A stretch of DNA of 62,841 nt from assembly GCA_002335385.1 (NCBI GenBank), contig DCVK01000020.1, forward strand, positions 1 through 62,841. Direction: 5' to 3'. The notes beneath the pieces were generated by a model. That model did no database searches. It was not told where the DNA came from and saw nothing but the letters and a program-made list of their open reading frames with translations. Position numbers and translations under genes: made by a program. The stretch is from Candidatus Aminicenantes bacterium UBA2190. GTDB taxonomy: Bacteria; Acidobacteriota; Aminicenantia; UBA2199. Below, one piece after another: positions 51,375 to 60,073 of this stretch. Position 1 is the stretch's first letter, and every line of letters starts with the position of its first letter.

Positions 51375-52372
51375 ACCGGCGTACAGCCATGGCCTTTTTG
51401 TTGCTTCTGGGGCTCGCCTTCGGCCTGCCCGCCGGCGCGGCGCGCAGGGGCTGGTTCGTGGAATGCGCGGCTGGTTTTGCCGCCCTCGCTCCCAGCGACC
51501 TGAACGCCCGTCTCGAGGCGCAGCAGGAACGGGTGGAATTCCTCTACCGCGACGGCTACGAGGCGCTGCAGCTCATCTCGGGCGGCGCGTTCTCGTACGT
51601 CCTGGAGGAGGCGGAGGGGTCGGCGCTGCGGGGGCTGCACGGCGGGTTCCCCATGGCCCTGCGCATCGGGCGCGTTCTCGGCGCCCGGGTCTCCCTCTTT
51701 GCCGGGCTGGAATTCCTGGGCCGGCAAAGGACCTCTTGGCTGCGGCAGACCTTCCGGATCAATGACCTGCGCCCCGACCAGGTGACCGTGCCGGGAGCGT
51801 ACATCGTTGAGACGGGCTTCCCCGAATATTTCCTGTCGGCTCGCGCCTGGGTCCCGCAGTTGGGGGTGATCGTCGACGTCTTCCGCAACCGCTCCTGGAC
51901 CGGCGGCGTTCGCATGGCCGTCGGGCCCATGTTCGCCAGGGTGCGAACCCTGGAGTCCCAGCATTACCGCAAGACCGACGCCGACGGCTACTGGCAGGAA
52001 TGGCAGCAGGTTGTTGACATGCGGGGAAATGGCGGCGGCATGACCGCCGACGCCATGGCCCGCCTGGAGCTGGCCTTGTCGTGGCGCCTTGGCCTGCAGA
52101 TCGAGGGCGGCTATGCCCTGCGCCGCGGTTCGGGTTTTTCCGGTCCCGGCTTGTACGAATACCAGTACCGGGACATGAACGCCGCCCGCGATCCGGTCAA
52201 AAACCGCTGGCAGGGGGAGTGGCGCACGCAGCGGATGGAGCTGCAGCGGGAGTGGGGCAGACTGGCCTACGCGCTGTCCGGGAACGACCTGGGCGGCGCT
52301 GCCGACGCCGGCAGTTTCCGCCTCGATCTCTCCGGGTGGCGGCTGTCCTTGGGGCTGGCCCTGGCCCTGTAA
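51371..52372 (+). CDS. Exported protein, probable outer-membrane beta-barrel
   Basis: The 333-residue protein has a signal peptide (TAMAFLLLLGLAFGLPAGA) and many short amphipathic strands (WFVECAAGFAAL, ALRIGRVLGARVSLFAGLEF, MARLELALSWRLGLQIEGGYALRR, SFRLDLSGWRLSLGLALAL). Aromatic-rich strand ends and a final strand ending in -ALAL fit an outer-membrane barrel, although the terminal residue is leucine and not phenylalanine. The start overlaps the peptidase stop as ATGA, so the two are coupled and may work together. Family not recognised. Confidence 0.62.
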   Translation: MNRRTAMAFLLLLGLAFGLPAGAARRGWFVECAAGFAALAPSDLNARLEAQQERVEFLYRDGYEALQLISGGAFSYVLEEAEGSALRGLHGGFPMALRIGRVLGARVSLFAGLEFLGRQRTSWLRQTFRINDLRPDQVTVPGAYIVETGFPEYFLSARAWVPQLGVIVDVFRNRSWTGGVRMAVGPMFARVRTLESQHYRKTDADGYWQEWQQVVDMRGNGGGMTADAMARLELALSWRLGLQIEGGYALRRGSGFSGPGLYEYQYRDMNAARDPVKNRWQGEWRTQRMELQREWGRLAYALSGNDLGGAADAGSFRLDLSGWRLSLGLALAL

Positions 52373-52447
52373 ACCGCAACGGCCTTCCGGAGCCCACAGC
52401 GCGGAACGCGCCGGGTTTGCCGGCTGTTTTTCGTGCCTGGCCGGCAG

Positions 52448-52482
52448 TTGAAATGCCGGCCGGTTTTCCGTACAATCAGGTC
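52448..52482 (+). promoter_or_regulatory. Sigma70-like promoter, leaderless geometry, for the first epimerase gene
   Basis: TTGAAA (52448-52453), a 17-bp spacer and TACAAT (52471-52476) are followed after CAGGTC (6 bases) by the ATG at 52483. No Shine-Dalgarno site is present. Confidence 0.7.
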
Positions 52483-53517
52483 ATGGGTGAAAAGAGCCTC
52501 CATGGCAGCGATGAGCGACACCCGGCCCTGGCGGGCAGGAACATCCTCGTCACCGGGGCGGCGGGGTTCATCGGCAGCCATCTCGTGCGCGAGTTGCGGC
52601 GCCGCTGTGAACGGGTAGTCTGCCTGGTCCGGCCGGGCGAAAACATTTCCCGGATCGCCGACCTGGGTTGCCGGATACACTACGGTGACCTTCTGGAAAA
52701 ATCGACCCTCCAGGGCGCCGTCGCCGGCGCCGACTGCATTTTTCACCTGGCGGCCGTGATGGGCGGCGTGGCCCCCGAGACGCTTTTCCGCGTGAATTAT
52801 CAGGGAACGAAAAATCTCGTCGAGGTCTGCCGCGAGCAGGGCGTGGCGCCGGAGCGCTTCCTGTTCGCTTCCAGCGTGACCGTCATGGGGCCCTCGAAAA
52901 AAAATCATTTATTGAATGAAGACGCGCCCTGCCGGCCGTTGAGCGCCTACGGCAAGAGCAAGCTCGCGGCCGAGGAGTACCTGGCTTCCGCGGAGAACAC
53001 CCTGCCGTACACGATCATCCGCCTGCCCGTGGTATACGGCCCCGGGAGCGATGGCGGGATGTACATTTTTTTCAAGCTCATGAGCAAGGGGCTGCAGGTG
53101 AATGTCGGCACGCTGGAGGCGACGGTCTGTTTCGTCTGGGACGTGGTCCACGGCATGATCGCCGCCGCCGGGAATCCGCGGACGCGCGGAGAAACCTATA
53201 TCCTGGGGGAGGAGAAGACCTATCAGCTGCGGCAGATCTACCAGGCGATCGCCGCGATCCTGGGCAAGCGCTACATCACCCTGCCGTTGCCCTATTTCGT
53301 GCTGCACGTGCTTTCGTTTTTCATGGAAATCCATTCCAAGCTGACGAAGTCCGTCCCGATCATGACCCGGGAGGAACTCACCATGTATCTGAAGAACCAT
53401 TACTGGAGGTACGATACCAGAAAGGCGAGCCGGGACTTCGGTTTTCAAAGCCGCTATCCATTTGCCGAGGGGGCGGGCATCACGATCGACTGGTACCGGC
53501 GGAATGGCTACATGTGA
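52483..53517 (+). CDS. NAD-dependent epimerase/dehydratase (SDR), copy 1
   Basis: The 344-residue extended SDR has the nucleotide-binding motif GAAGFIGSHL near residue 25, then FHLAAVMGG and the catalytic Ser and YGKSK (about 155). GNP-type epimerases and dehydratases act on nucleotide sugars or on steroid-like substrates; the later part of this protein (FFKLMSKGLQVNVGTLEATVCFVWDVVHGMIAA) resembles 3-beta-HSD-like sugar epimerases. The substrate cannot be set from sequence. A large upstream frame exists, but the promoter and the leaderless-type ATG place the start at 52483. It is followed by a second SDR 21 bases later. Confidence 0.85.
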   Translation: MGEKSLHGSDERHPALAGRNILVTGAAGFIGSHLVRELRRRCERVVCLVRPGENISRIADLGCRIHYGDLLEKSTLQGAVAGADCIFHLAAVMGGVAPETLFRVNYQGTKNLVEVCREQGVAPERFLFASSVTVMGPSKKNHLLNEDAPCRPLSAYGKSKLAAEEYLASAENTLPYTIIRLPVVYGPGSDGGMYIFFKLMSKGLQVNVGTLEATVCFVWDVVHGMIAAAGNPRTRGETYILGEEKTYQLRQIYQAIAAILGKRYITLPLPYFVLHVLSFFMEIHSKLTKSVPIMTREELTMYLKNHYWRYDTRKASRDFGFQSRYPFAEGAGITIDWYRRNGYM

Positions 53518-53538
53518 TCGCGGTCTCCCTTGGCGGCG

Positions 53539-54531
53539 ATGGAAAAAATGAAGGCCCTGGTCACCGGCGGCAGCGGCTTCATCGGCGGCCACCTGGTGCG
53601 GCACCTGCTGCAGCGCAACTACGATGTCTCCTGCCTGGTCCGCGCCGCAAGCCGGACGGCCGCTCTGGAGAAGCTTCCGGTCACCCTCGTCGGCGGCAGT
53701 TATTTCGACCTGGATTCCCTGCGCCGGGCCGTGCGCGGCATGGATTACGTTTTTCACGCCGGGGCCGTGCTGAGCGCTCCCGATTGGCCGGGTTACTTCA
53801 AGACCAACGTGGAAGGGACGGCCAACATCCTGGAGGCCTGTGCCCGGACCGTTCCCGAATTGAGAAGATTCATCCTCGTTTCCAGCATATCCGCCGTCGG
53901 CCCGGCCCGGGACAGAAGACCCTTGCGTGAATCGGACCCCGGCCGTCCCGTGTCGTTGTACGGGAAAAGCAAAGCCCAGGCCGAGCAGGCCGCGGCCGGT
54001 TTTTTGAGCCGCTTGCCGGTCGTGATCGTGCGCCCGCCCAATGTGCTGGGTGCCGGGCAGAAAGAACTGCAGACCGCCATGAACCTGATGCGGCGGCGCA
54101 TCGTGCCCATCATCGGCCGCCGCGCCAAGCAGACCAGCATCTGCTTCGTGCAGGACCTGGTGCGGGCGCTGGTTCTGGCGGCTGAAGACGACCGGGCGAT
54201 CGGCAAGACCTATTTCGTGGCAGCCGAGGAATTCTATTCATGGCGCGAGATCATGGCCCAGCTGCTCAGGGCCATGGACATGAAATTCGTGCTGAAGATA
54301 CCCCATCCCCTGATGCTGGGCGTGGCCCTGGTTTCCGAAGCCGTCTCCGGGCTGACGGGAAAGCCGCCCCTGGTCACGCGCAGCGACCTGCGCAGCGCCC
54401 GCGACAATTACTGGCTGTGCGACGCCGGGCTGATTTGTGACGAGCTCGGCTTCAAAACCGAGGTGAATTTCGCCCGGGGGATCGCGGACATCGTTCGCCA
54501 ATTCCGGGCCGGGGCCGGAGGCGTGGCTTAA
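53539..54531 (+). CDS. NAD-dependent epimerase/dehydratase (SDR), copy 2
   Basis: The 330-residue extended SDR has GGSGFIGGHLV near residue 13, VFHAGAVL, and YGKSKAQAE (about 145) as catalytic Tyr and Lys. FVQDLVRALVLAAEDD, EFYSWREIMAQLLRAM and the ending of FKTEVNFARGIADIVR fit the NAD-dependent epimerase group that acts on nucleotide sugars. It shares the domain order of the previous gene but differs in sequence (DNYWLCDAGLICDELG). The start codon is uncertain: ATG at 53539 or 53548, neither with a clear ribosome site; a TTG at 53530 is also in frame. The gene is probably cotranscribed with copy 1 and converges with thiI 4 bases before its stop. Confidence 0.82.
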   Translation: MEKMKALVTGGSGFIGGHLVRHLLQRNYDVSCLVRAASRTAALEKLPVTLVGGSYFDLDSLRRAVRGMDYVFHAGAVLSAPDWPGYFKTNVEGTANILEACARTVPELRRFILVSSISAVGPARDRRPLRESDPGRPVSLYGKSKAQAEQAAAGFLSRLPVVIVRPPNVLGAGQKELQTAMNLMRRRIVPIIGRRAKQTSICFVQDLVRALVLAAEDDRAIGKTYFVAAEEFYSWREIMAQLLRAMDMKFVLKIPHPLMLGVALVSEAVSGLTGKPPLVTRSDLRSARDNYWLCDAGLICDELGFKTEVNFARGIADIVRQFRAGAGGVA

Positions 54532-55676
54532 CGCAGGCCGGTCAGCTCCAGTACCTTGAGCAGGCGCGCGGGGTCGACGCCCGTCTTGGGGTCACGCGGC
54601 GGCGTGCAGCCCTCGCTGGCGGAGATGGATAGCTCGTAGGTGCCGATCTCGCGGGCCAGGGCCATGGTCTCGTTCTTCTCGAAGGCGATCAGCGGGCTGT
54701 ACACGGGGAGCGTCGCGCTGCTGCGCGATGCCTGGAGGTTCTTCAGCGTCTGCGATGCCACCTGGGCCAGGTTGTCGCCGGTGATGACGCCCAGCGCTCC
54801 CTCGCGCTGCGCCAGCTCCGCCGCCGCCTTGTGCATGAGGTACTTGCAGATGACGCAGACATAGGGTTCGAAGCGCGAATGATACAGTTCCGGCAGCTTG
54901 CCCAGGAACAGCTCCTCGCGGGGGATGACCACCAGGCGCAGTTCCTCCCCGGCGGCGAACTCCTGCAGCCGGTCGCGCAGCCGCCGCACCTTGGCGGTCT
55001 CCGCCTCGGAGACGGCGAAATGGAGCAGCAGCGGCAGCACGCCGCGCTTCATCATCAGGAAGGTGGCCACCGGCGAGTCGATCCCCCCCGACAGCAGGGA
55101 GACCAGCCGGCCCGAGCTCCCCACCGGGAAGCCGCCAAAGCCGCGGATCTTTCCGGCGAACAGGTAGATGCGGCGCTGGCCGATCTCGACGTGAAGCTCG
55201 AAGGCCGGGTCCTTGAGGCGCACCGGCGTGCCGGTGCTCTTCTCGATAAGCGTTCCCAGCTCGCGCTCGACCCCCATGGAGTCGGGGGAGAAATCCTTGG
55301 CCAGGCGCTGGCAACTGACGCGGAAGTCGCGACTGCCGCGGATGGCCGGGAAGAAGCCGGCCAGCGCCTCCTTCAGCTTCCCGTAGTCGCGCTCGATCTC
55401 CAGCGCCGGGCTGTAGGAATAAACGCCCAGGACCCTCTTCAGGTCTGGGACATCCTGGCAGCCGCGGATGTAGATGCGGCCGCGCTCGATCTCGATGGAG
55501 GAGAAGGGGTGATGGTGCGTGCGCAGGAACCAGGCCAGGTGGTCGCGCAGTTTCTGCTCGAAGCGGCCGCGGTTGCGCCCCTTGAGGCTGATCTCGCCGT
55601 AGCGGACGATGACGGCCCGCTCCTGGAGGCCATCGCCAGGGAGGGGCACTCGGCGAAGTTCCGTAGGATCGCTCAT
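54528..55676 (-). CDS. thiI: tRNA 4-thiouridine synthetase ThiI, without rhodanese domain
   Basis: ThiI transfers sulfur to U8 of tRNA and, in some bacteria, to ThiS for thiamine. Motifs here: THUMP-type region (IVRYGEISLKGRNRGRFEQKL at the N-terminus, ERGRIYIRG), PP-loop SLLSGGIDSPVATFL near residue 200 for adenylation and YVCVICKYLMHKAA (about 275) carrying the conserved cysteine. At 382 residues it has no C-terminal rhodanese domain with the persulfide cysteine, like Bacillus and archaeal ThiI, so another sulfur carrier must be used. The start overlaps the GT4 stop by four bases. It is the last gene of a three-gene transcript with a coiled-coil protein and a GT4. Confidence 0.92.
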   Translation of the reverse strand: MSDPTELRRVPLPGDGLQERAVIVRYGEISLKGRNRGRFEQKLRDHLAWFLRTHHHPFSSIEIERGRIYIRGCQDVPDLKRVLGVYSYSPALEIERDYGKLKEALAGFFPAIRGSRDFRVSCQRLAKDFSPDSMGVERELGTLIEKSTGTPVRLKDPAFELHVEIGQRRIYLFAGKIRGFGGFPVGSSGRLVSLLSGGIDSPVATFLMMKRGVLPLLLHFAVSEAETAKVRRLRDRLQEFAAGEELRLVVIPREELFLGKLPELYHSRFEPYVCVICKYLMHKAAAELAQREGALGVITGDNLAQVASQTLKNLQASRSSATLPVYSPLIAFEKNETMALAREIGTYELSISASEGCTPPRDPKTGVDPARLLKVLELTGLR

Positions 55677-56755
55677 GGCTGCGGCGCTCGCTGCGCCCGC
55701 TGCGCTCGCAGGAAGTCGAGCAGGATGCCGCCCGTGCGCTGCCGGCGGTACTTCTCCAGCGCCCGCGCCTGGCCGGCCAGAACGGCCGCACGCAGGGCGG
55801 GACGGGACAGCACCTGGTCGCAGGCGGCCGCGATGCGCAGCGGGTCCTTCTCGCGGACCAGCAGGCCGCCGCCGTTCAGTGTCTCGGCGACGGCGCCGGC
55901 GTCGAAGGCGATCACCGGGATGCCCAGATGGAAGCTCTCCACCACCGGGGCGCAGAACCCCTCGTGCTCGCTCAGGTGCAGGTAAAGGTGGGAGAGCTTG
56001 GCGTAGGAGACCACCTCGGCCAGCGGCACGTGGCCGCTGAAATGGACGTCGCGCGTTCCCAGCGCCGCGACCAGCCCCTGCAGCGCCGACAGGTAGCGCT
56101 CGAAGCCGCGGTGCTCGCCGACGATGAACAGGCGCGAGTCGGGGTTGAAGTGCCGCTGGTACATGGCGAAGGTGCGGATGACGTCCTCCACCTTCTTGTT
56201 GGGGATGATGCGGCCGATGAACAACAGGTTGGTCTTGCCGTCGGCAAAGAGCCCGCGAAACACCGGCAGCACCGGCAGGTCGAACTTGGAGAAGTCCATG
56301 ACCAGCGGCAGGACGCCCGTGCGCTGGAAGCCGGCCTGTTCCAGCTCGCGGCGGTTGTACTCCGAGTCGCCCAGAGCCAGGTCGACCTGGCCGGCCAGGC
56401 TCTTCAGCTCCAGGCGCCCCTTGAAGCAGTCCTTGGCCAGGGTGCGGTGGTAATCCAGGAAGAAATGGTGCGGGGTGATGTTATGGTAAATGATCACCTT
56501 GCGGTCGGGGAGGCGCAGGAACTTGCGCGTCACCGGCGAGCCGATGGAGAAGTGGAAGATGACCGTGTTGCCGGCGGCGGAGAAGCGGTCGTATTCCAGG
56601 TAGTTGCGCACCTGGCCGGCGTAGCGCGGATGGAAGAGCATGGTGAAGATCTCGGAGCCGATGCCCCGGCCGCGCAGGAAGTCGCGGATCTCCAGGGCCT
56701 CGTTGCCGATGGCGTCGCCGTAGGAATAGGAGGTCAGGAACTGGTGGACGTTCAT
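55673..56755 (-). CDS. Family 4 glycosyltransferase
   Basis: The 360-residue retaining glycosyltransferase (GT-B fold) begins MNVHQFLTSYSYGDAIGNEALEIRDFL, an acceptor-side domain that often starts with a short 'HQxxxxYxxGDAIGN'. The donor domain holds FIGRIIPNKKVEDVIRTFA and the EX7E motif EHEGFCAPVVESFHLGIPVIAFDAGAVAET near residue 260-290. The most likely function is adding a sugar to a glycan or glycoconjugate in the cytoplasm. It overlaps the preceding coiled-coil gene by four bases, and its stop overlaps thiI by four. Its role with ThiI is not obvious; the operon may be only accidental. Confidence 0.88.
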   Translation of the reverse strand: MNVHQFLTSYSYGDAIGNEALEIRDFLRGRGIGSEIFTMLFHPRYAGQVRNYLEYDRFSAAGNTVIFHFSIGSPVTRKFLRLPDRKVIIYHNITPHHFFLDYHRTLAKDCFKGRLELKSLAGQVDLALGDSEYNRRELEQAGFQRTGVLPLVMDFSKFDLPVLPVFRGLFADGKTNLLFIGRIIPNKKVEDVIRTFAMYQRHFNPDSRLFIVGEHRGFERYLSALQGLVAALGTRDVHFSGHVPLAEVVSYAKLSHLYLHLSEHEGFCAPVVESFHLGIPVIAFDAGAVAETLNGGGLLVREKDPLRIAAACDQVLSRPALRAAVLAGQARALEKYRRQRTGGILLDFLRAQRAQRAPQP

Positions 56756-57312
56756 ATGCCGGGAAGCCTTTTCTCCAAAGCGCGCTGGCGGTTCTCCAGG
56801 AACTCCACCTTGTCTTCGAGGATGCGCATGCGCGTCTTGAGGAGCTCCTCCTCGGTCTTCAGCTTCGAGGCCTCGACGATGAGGTTGTGCATGGCGTTGT
56901 GCAACAGGCGGATGTACTCGCTGCTCTGCAGGATGATGGGCACCTTCTTCTGCAGGTCATTGATCCCCGTCTTCAGCTCCACGTACATGGGGCGGTTCAT
57001 GAAGCGCGTCCACGGGGCGAGCAGGCTGCGCACCTTCTTCATGATCCCCTTGACCAGGCCCTTCTCCTGGATGGCCTCCTCCAGCATCGCCGGTGGCGCC
57101 ATGTTTTCGGCGAAGCCGGGATACAGGACCGGCTCGTAGATGTGGGGGATCTCCAGGAAGTCGGGGAGCGGCTGCAGCTCCATTTCGGCGATCTCGTCGA
57201 TCTCGCTCTGCCGCAGCAGCCCGGCGTTCTTCTTGTCCTGGATCTGCTTCTGGATGGCGGCCATGATCTCGTCGACGTCGATCTCCGGGGCGGCTTGGAT
57301 GAAGGGTTCCAT
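56752..57312 (-). CDS. Coiled-coil protein with N-terminal 'IDVDEIM' motif, glycan-cluster associated
   Basis: The 186-residue protein begins with an acidic helix carrying EIDVDEIMAAIQKQIQDKK, a motif frequently seen at the N-terminus of methyltransferases and glycosyltransferases in O-antigen or polysaccharide clusters. It then has a proline-rich stretch (LPDFLEIPHIYEPVLYPG) and a long coiled coil at the C-terminus (SKLKTEEELLKTRMRILEDKVEFLENRQRALEKR). It has no catalytic domain, so it may be a truncated or scaffold version that recruits the following GT4. AGGAGGTG gives a strong ribosome site, and a TTGTGG-N17-TATAAT promoter lies upstream. Confidence 0.7.
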   Translation of the reverse strand: MEPFIQAAPEIDVDEIMAAIQKQIQDKKNAGLLRQSEIDEIAEMELQPLPDFLEIPHIYEPVLYPGFAENMAPPAMLEEAIQEKGLVKGIMKKVRSLLAPWTRFMNRPMYVELKTGINDLQKKVPIILQSSEYIRLLHNAMHNLIVEASKLKTEEELLKTRMRILEDKVEFLENRQRALEKRLPGI

Positions 57313-57334
57313 GAGGGCACCTCCTGCGCCGCTG

Positions 57335-57363
57335 ATTATACCGCATGCGGCCGCGCGCCACAA
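57335..57363 (-). promoter_or_regulatory. Sigma70-like promoter for the coiled-coil/GT4/thiI operon
   Basis: On the minus strand TTGTGG (57358-57363), a 17-bp spacer and a perfect TATAAT (57335-57340) lie upstream of the AGGAGGTG site and the ATG at 57312. Confidence 0.7.
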
Positions 57364-57482
57364 GTAAGCCGGAGCCGCTTTCCGAACTCCGCGTCAGGAG
57401 ATGGTTTTTGGGAAGCAGAATCCGGATAGCCTTTCGTGCAAAGGGTTTCAGGGGATAAAATTAACAAAACCCTCTATTTTAC

Positions 57483-57511
57483 TTGACTTTCCCGATTCGC
57501 CTCCTTACAAT
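57483..57511 (+). promoter_or_regulatory. Sigma70-like promoter for the HU gene
   Basis: TTGACT (57483-57488), a 17-bp spacer and TACAAT (57506-57511) lie 18 bases before the ATG at 57530, with AGGAGG in between. Confidence 0.75.
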
Positions 57512-57529
57512 CCACCGCAGGAGGCAAAG

Positions 57530-57802
57530 ATGAACAAAACCGAACTGGTCAAAGCGATCGCGGAAAATGCGAACCTGAAAGTGTCCGAGACGGAGAAGAT
57601 GGTCAATGCGTTCCTGGACTCCGTGGCCACCTGCCTGAAGAAGAAGAACAAGGTGACACTGGTCGGCTTCGGCACTTTCGCCGTCGCCCACCGCAAAGCC
57701 AAGATCGGCATCAACCCCAAGACGGGCCAGAAGATCTCCATCAAGGCCAAGAACGTCCCCGTTTTCCGCGCCGGCAAGGCCCTGAAGGACAGGGTCAAGT
57801 AA
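57530..57802 (+). CDS. hup: HU-type DNA-binding protein
   Basis: HU is a small nucleoid protein that bends and compacts DNA as a dimer. The 90-residue protein starts MNKTELVKAIAENANLKVSE and has the GFGTFAVAHRKAKIGINPKTGQKI beta arm with the Pro-containing tip (NPKTGQ) that intercalates in the minor groove, then VPVFRAGKALKDRVK at the C-terminus. All features are those of HU/IHF; HU is preferred because of the FxxxxxxAxxGxNPxTG pattern. The start at 57530 is fixed by AGGAGG and a TTGACT-N17-TACAAT promoter, plus homology starting at the methionine. It stands alone between two divergent and convergent neighbours. Confidence 0.95.
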   Translation: MNKTELVKAIAENANLKVSETEKMVNAFLDSVATCLKKKNKVTLVGFGTFAVAHRKAKIGINPKTGQKISIKAKNVPVFRAGKALKDRVK

Positions 57803-57847
57803 TCCGGCCGCCGGCCGGTTATTCTAACTGCGGGGGAGGGACCGCGT

Positions 57848-57866
57848 CCGGGGCCCCTTGCCCCGG
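57848..57866 (+). terminator. GC-rich hairpin downstream of the HU gene
   Basis: CCGGGGC (57848-57854) pairs with GCCCCGG (57860-57866) around a five-base loop, 45 bases after the HU stop. A second hairpin, AATCCCT-GTGC-AGGGATT, lies at 57910-57927. Neither has a T-run, so classical intrinsic termination is uncertain. The two hairpins sit between the HU and pilQ genes, which converge, so they could serve either strand. Confidence 0.4.
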
Positions 57867-57942
57867 AACCTAGTCGGCGCGATCTCGCGTCGTCGTCAAA
57901 CCCAGATCAAATCCCTGTGCAGGGATTGGTCTGGCTCGTGGA

Positions 57943-60072
57943 TCAATAAACGTCGATCGGGCAGGTGGCGCCCGCCAGCCCCAGCCGGTTGCGCTTGGCG
58001 TCGTGGGCGACGACGTCGCTGACGCTCAGGACGTAGCGGCCCTTGGCGGTGAACCGGGCCTTCAGCTGAATGACCGCCGAGGCCAGCGTCTGGACGCTGT
58101 CGCCGCTGAACGACAGCCCCAGATCGAAGCGGTTCCCCGAGATGTTCTTCAGTATCTTGACATCCTTCTCGTTCAGGGAATCGGTGACGACTTCCACGAA
58201 CTCGCAGGGGCCGCCGCTGATGTTGCCGCCGAGCGACAGGGTGGTGATGGGCGTCCCGGCGTGCAGGCGCAGGGAGAAAATGGCGTCGGAATTGACCGGC
58301 AGGCTGGCCTGGGCGGGGGCGATGGACACGCGGTCCTCCCCGGTGGCGGCCGGCGGCGCTTCCGGCTCTGCTTCCGCCGCCTGTTCCTCTTCCGCGCCCC
58401 CTTCCTTGACGCCTGCCGCCGGCGCCCCGGCCCCGGAAGCCGGCTGCTCGCCGCCGCTCCAGATGGCCTGGTTGTCCTCAACGCTGATCGGGGTGCGGCG
58501 GATGATCTTGGGGGTGATGGAGAAGATCAGGTCGGTCTGGCTGATGTTCCTCTCCGAGTTGCCGAAGAGCTTGCCCAGCAGGGGGATGCGGGCCAGGGCC
58601 GGGACGCCCTTCAGCGAGCCGCGCACGTCGTCACGGATCAGGCCGCCGATGATATTGGTTTCCCCTTCCTTGAGACGGATCTTGTTCTCGATCTCGCGCT
58701 TGCCGAAGGTAGGGAACGAGGAGGAGGCCCCGGAGGAGATGAAATTGATCGTCAGCTTGGTCTTGAGGGTGACCTCGTTGTTCTGGTGGATAAAGGGGGT
58801 GATCTTGATCTCCACGCCGACGTTTCGGTAGCGGTAGGTGGTCACCGGCGAGGAGTTGATGCCGCCGGCGGCGATGGCTTGGAACTGGGTCTCGGGGATG
58901 GGTACCTCGTCGCCGACCATGAAGGAGATCTCCTCGCCGTCGATGCCGCGCAGGTTGGGCTTGGCCAGGATCTTGTTGTTGCTGTCCGATTCCAGGAAAT
59001 TCATGGCGGCGGTGGGCAGGGTGAGGAAGAAGTTGGTGCCATCGAGGTCCTTGACGTTCAGCGTCGATTTGACGGCGCCCTCGCTGTCGGAAAGGCCGGC
59101 GGCGACGCCGACGATGCCGCTGCCGAAGTCGGCCCCCAGCTTGTTGATCAGGCTGCGGTTGATCTCCAGGATCTCGATGTGGATCTCGACCTCGCTCTTG
59201 CTCTTGTCGATGCGGGACAGAAAGCGCTCGACGTCGGCCAGCGACTGGAAGTCGCCGCGGATGACCAGGGCGTTGAGGTTGGCGTCCTCCTGGATCAGCA
59301 GCTGCTCGTCGCGGAAGACCGTCTGCACCATCTTGCGGGCATCCTCGGCCTTGATGTCGGACAGGTAGAAAATCTTGATGCCGCGCAGGTCGAACGCCTT
59401 CTTCTTGGCGAAGATGTCGGGATAGACGATGATGGTCGTCGGGTCCAGCACGCGGTACTGGGCGGCGGAGACCAGGCACAGGACGCGCAGGATCTCGTAG
59501 AAGCCCGCGTCCTTGATCTCCAGGCTGTGCAGGAAATCGCGGAAGTCCTTGTCGAAGATGAAGTTGACGTCGAATGTCCTGCCCAGGCTCTTGAATATGT
59601 TGCTGATGGGGGTGTTCTTCAGGCTCAGGCTGACCTTCTCGTCGGCGCGCACGTTCAGCTGCACGGGCGGCACCACGTTCGGCATGGCCTTCTCCTTCGC
59701 CGCGGCCTTACTGGGATCGACCCAGGCGTCGAACTCCGCCTGCAGCTCGCTGTTGTTCGCGAAGACGGCCAGGGCCTTCTGGTATTCCATGATGGCCGCC
59801 TGGCGGTCATTGTCGCGGCGCCGGGCGCGGGCCAGGAGCAGGTGGTACTGATAGCTGCTCAGCTGGGCGCGGAACAAAAGGGTCTTGATCTCGCTGTTGC
59901 GCGGGTTGGCGGCCGACTCGCGCAGCAGGATCTCGCGGGCGCGGTCGTAATCGCCGGACTTGAACAGTTCCCGAGCCTGGCGCACGCTGGAGCCGGTGGT
60001 CAGGCAGCCTTGCCAGGCGAGCAATGCGGCCAGCAGAAACGCCAGGCGGCCCGGATGTGCATGCGGTGCCAT
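57943..60072 (-). CDS. pilQ: Secretin (PilQ/GspD-like) lipoprotein with N-terminal TPR and C-terminal cohesin-like domain
   Basis: This 709-residue outer-membrane secretin forms the exit pore of the pilus or secretion system. It begins with a lipoprotein signal (LLAALLAWQGC). TPR-like helices follow at about 30-110 (RQARELFKSGDYDRAREILL), then an STN-type domain (LSLKNTPISNIFKSLGRTFDVNFIF) and N-terminal secretin domains (KIFYLSDIKAEDARKMV, DANLNALVIRGDFQSLADVERFL). The secretin core is at about 330-520 (VEIHIEILEINRSLINKLG, VGVEIKITPFI, IGGLIRDDV). A Pro/Ala/Glu-rich linker leads to a ~130-residue cohesin-like domain at the C-terminus (SIAPAQASLPVNSDAIFSLRL). AAGGAGATTAAC gives the start. 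It is the last gene of the pil operon. Confidence 0.88.
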   Translation of the reverse strand: MAPHAHPGRLAFLLAALLAWQGCLTTGSSVRQARELFKSGDYDRAREILLRESAANPRNSEIKTLLFRAQLSSYQYHLLLARARRRDNDRQAAIMEYQKALAVFANNSELQAEFDAWVDPSKAAAKEKAMPNVVPPVQLNVRADEKVSLSLKNTPISNIFKSLGRTFDVNFIFDKDFRDFLHSLEIKDAGFYEILRVLCLVSAAQYRVLDPTTIIVYPDIFAKKKAFDLRGIKIFYLSDIKAEDARKMVQTVFRDEQLLIQEDANLNALVIRGDFQSLADVERFLSRIDKSKSEVEIHIEILEINRSLINKLGADFGSGIVGVAAGLSDSEGAVKSTLNVKDLDGTNFFLTLPTAAMNFLESDSNNKILAKPNLRGIDGEEISFMVGDEVPIPETQFQAIAAGGINSSPVTTYRYRNVGVEIKITPFIHQNNEVTLKTKLTINFISSGASSSFPTFGKREIENKIRLKEGETNIIGGLIRDDVRGSLKGVPALARIPLLGKLFGNSERNISQTDLIFSITPKIIRRTPISVEDNQAIWSGGEQPASGAGAPAAGVKEGGAEEEQAAEAEPEAPPAATGEDRVSIAPAQASLPVNSDAIFSLRLHAGTPITTLSLGGNISGGPCEFVEVVTDSLNEKDVKILKNISGNRFDLGLSFSGDSVQTLASAVIQLKARFTAKGRYVLSVSDVVAHDAKRNRLGLAGATCPIDVY

Positions 60073-60073
60073 G

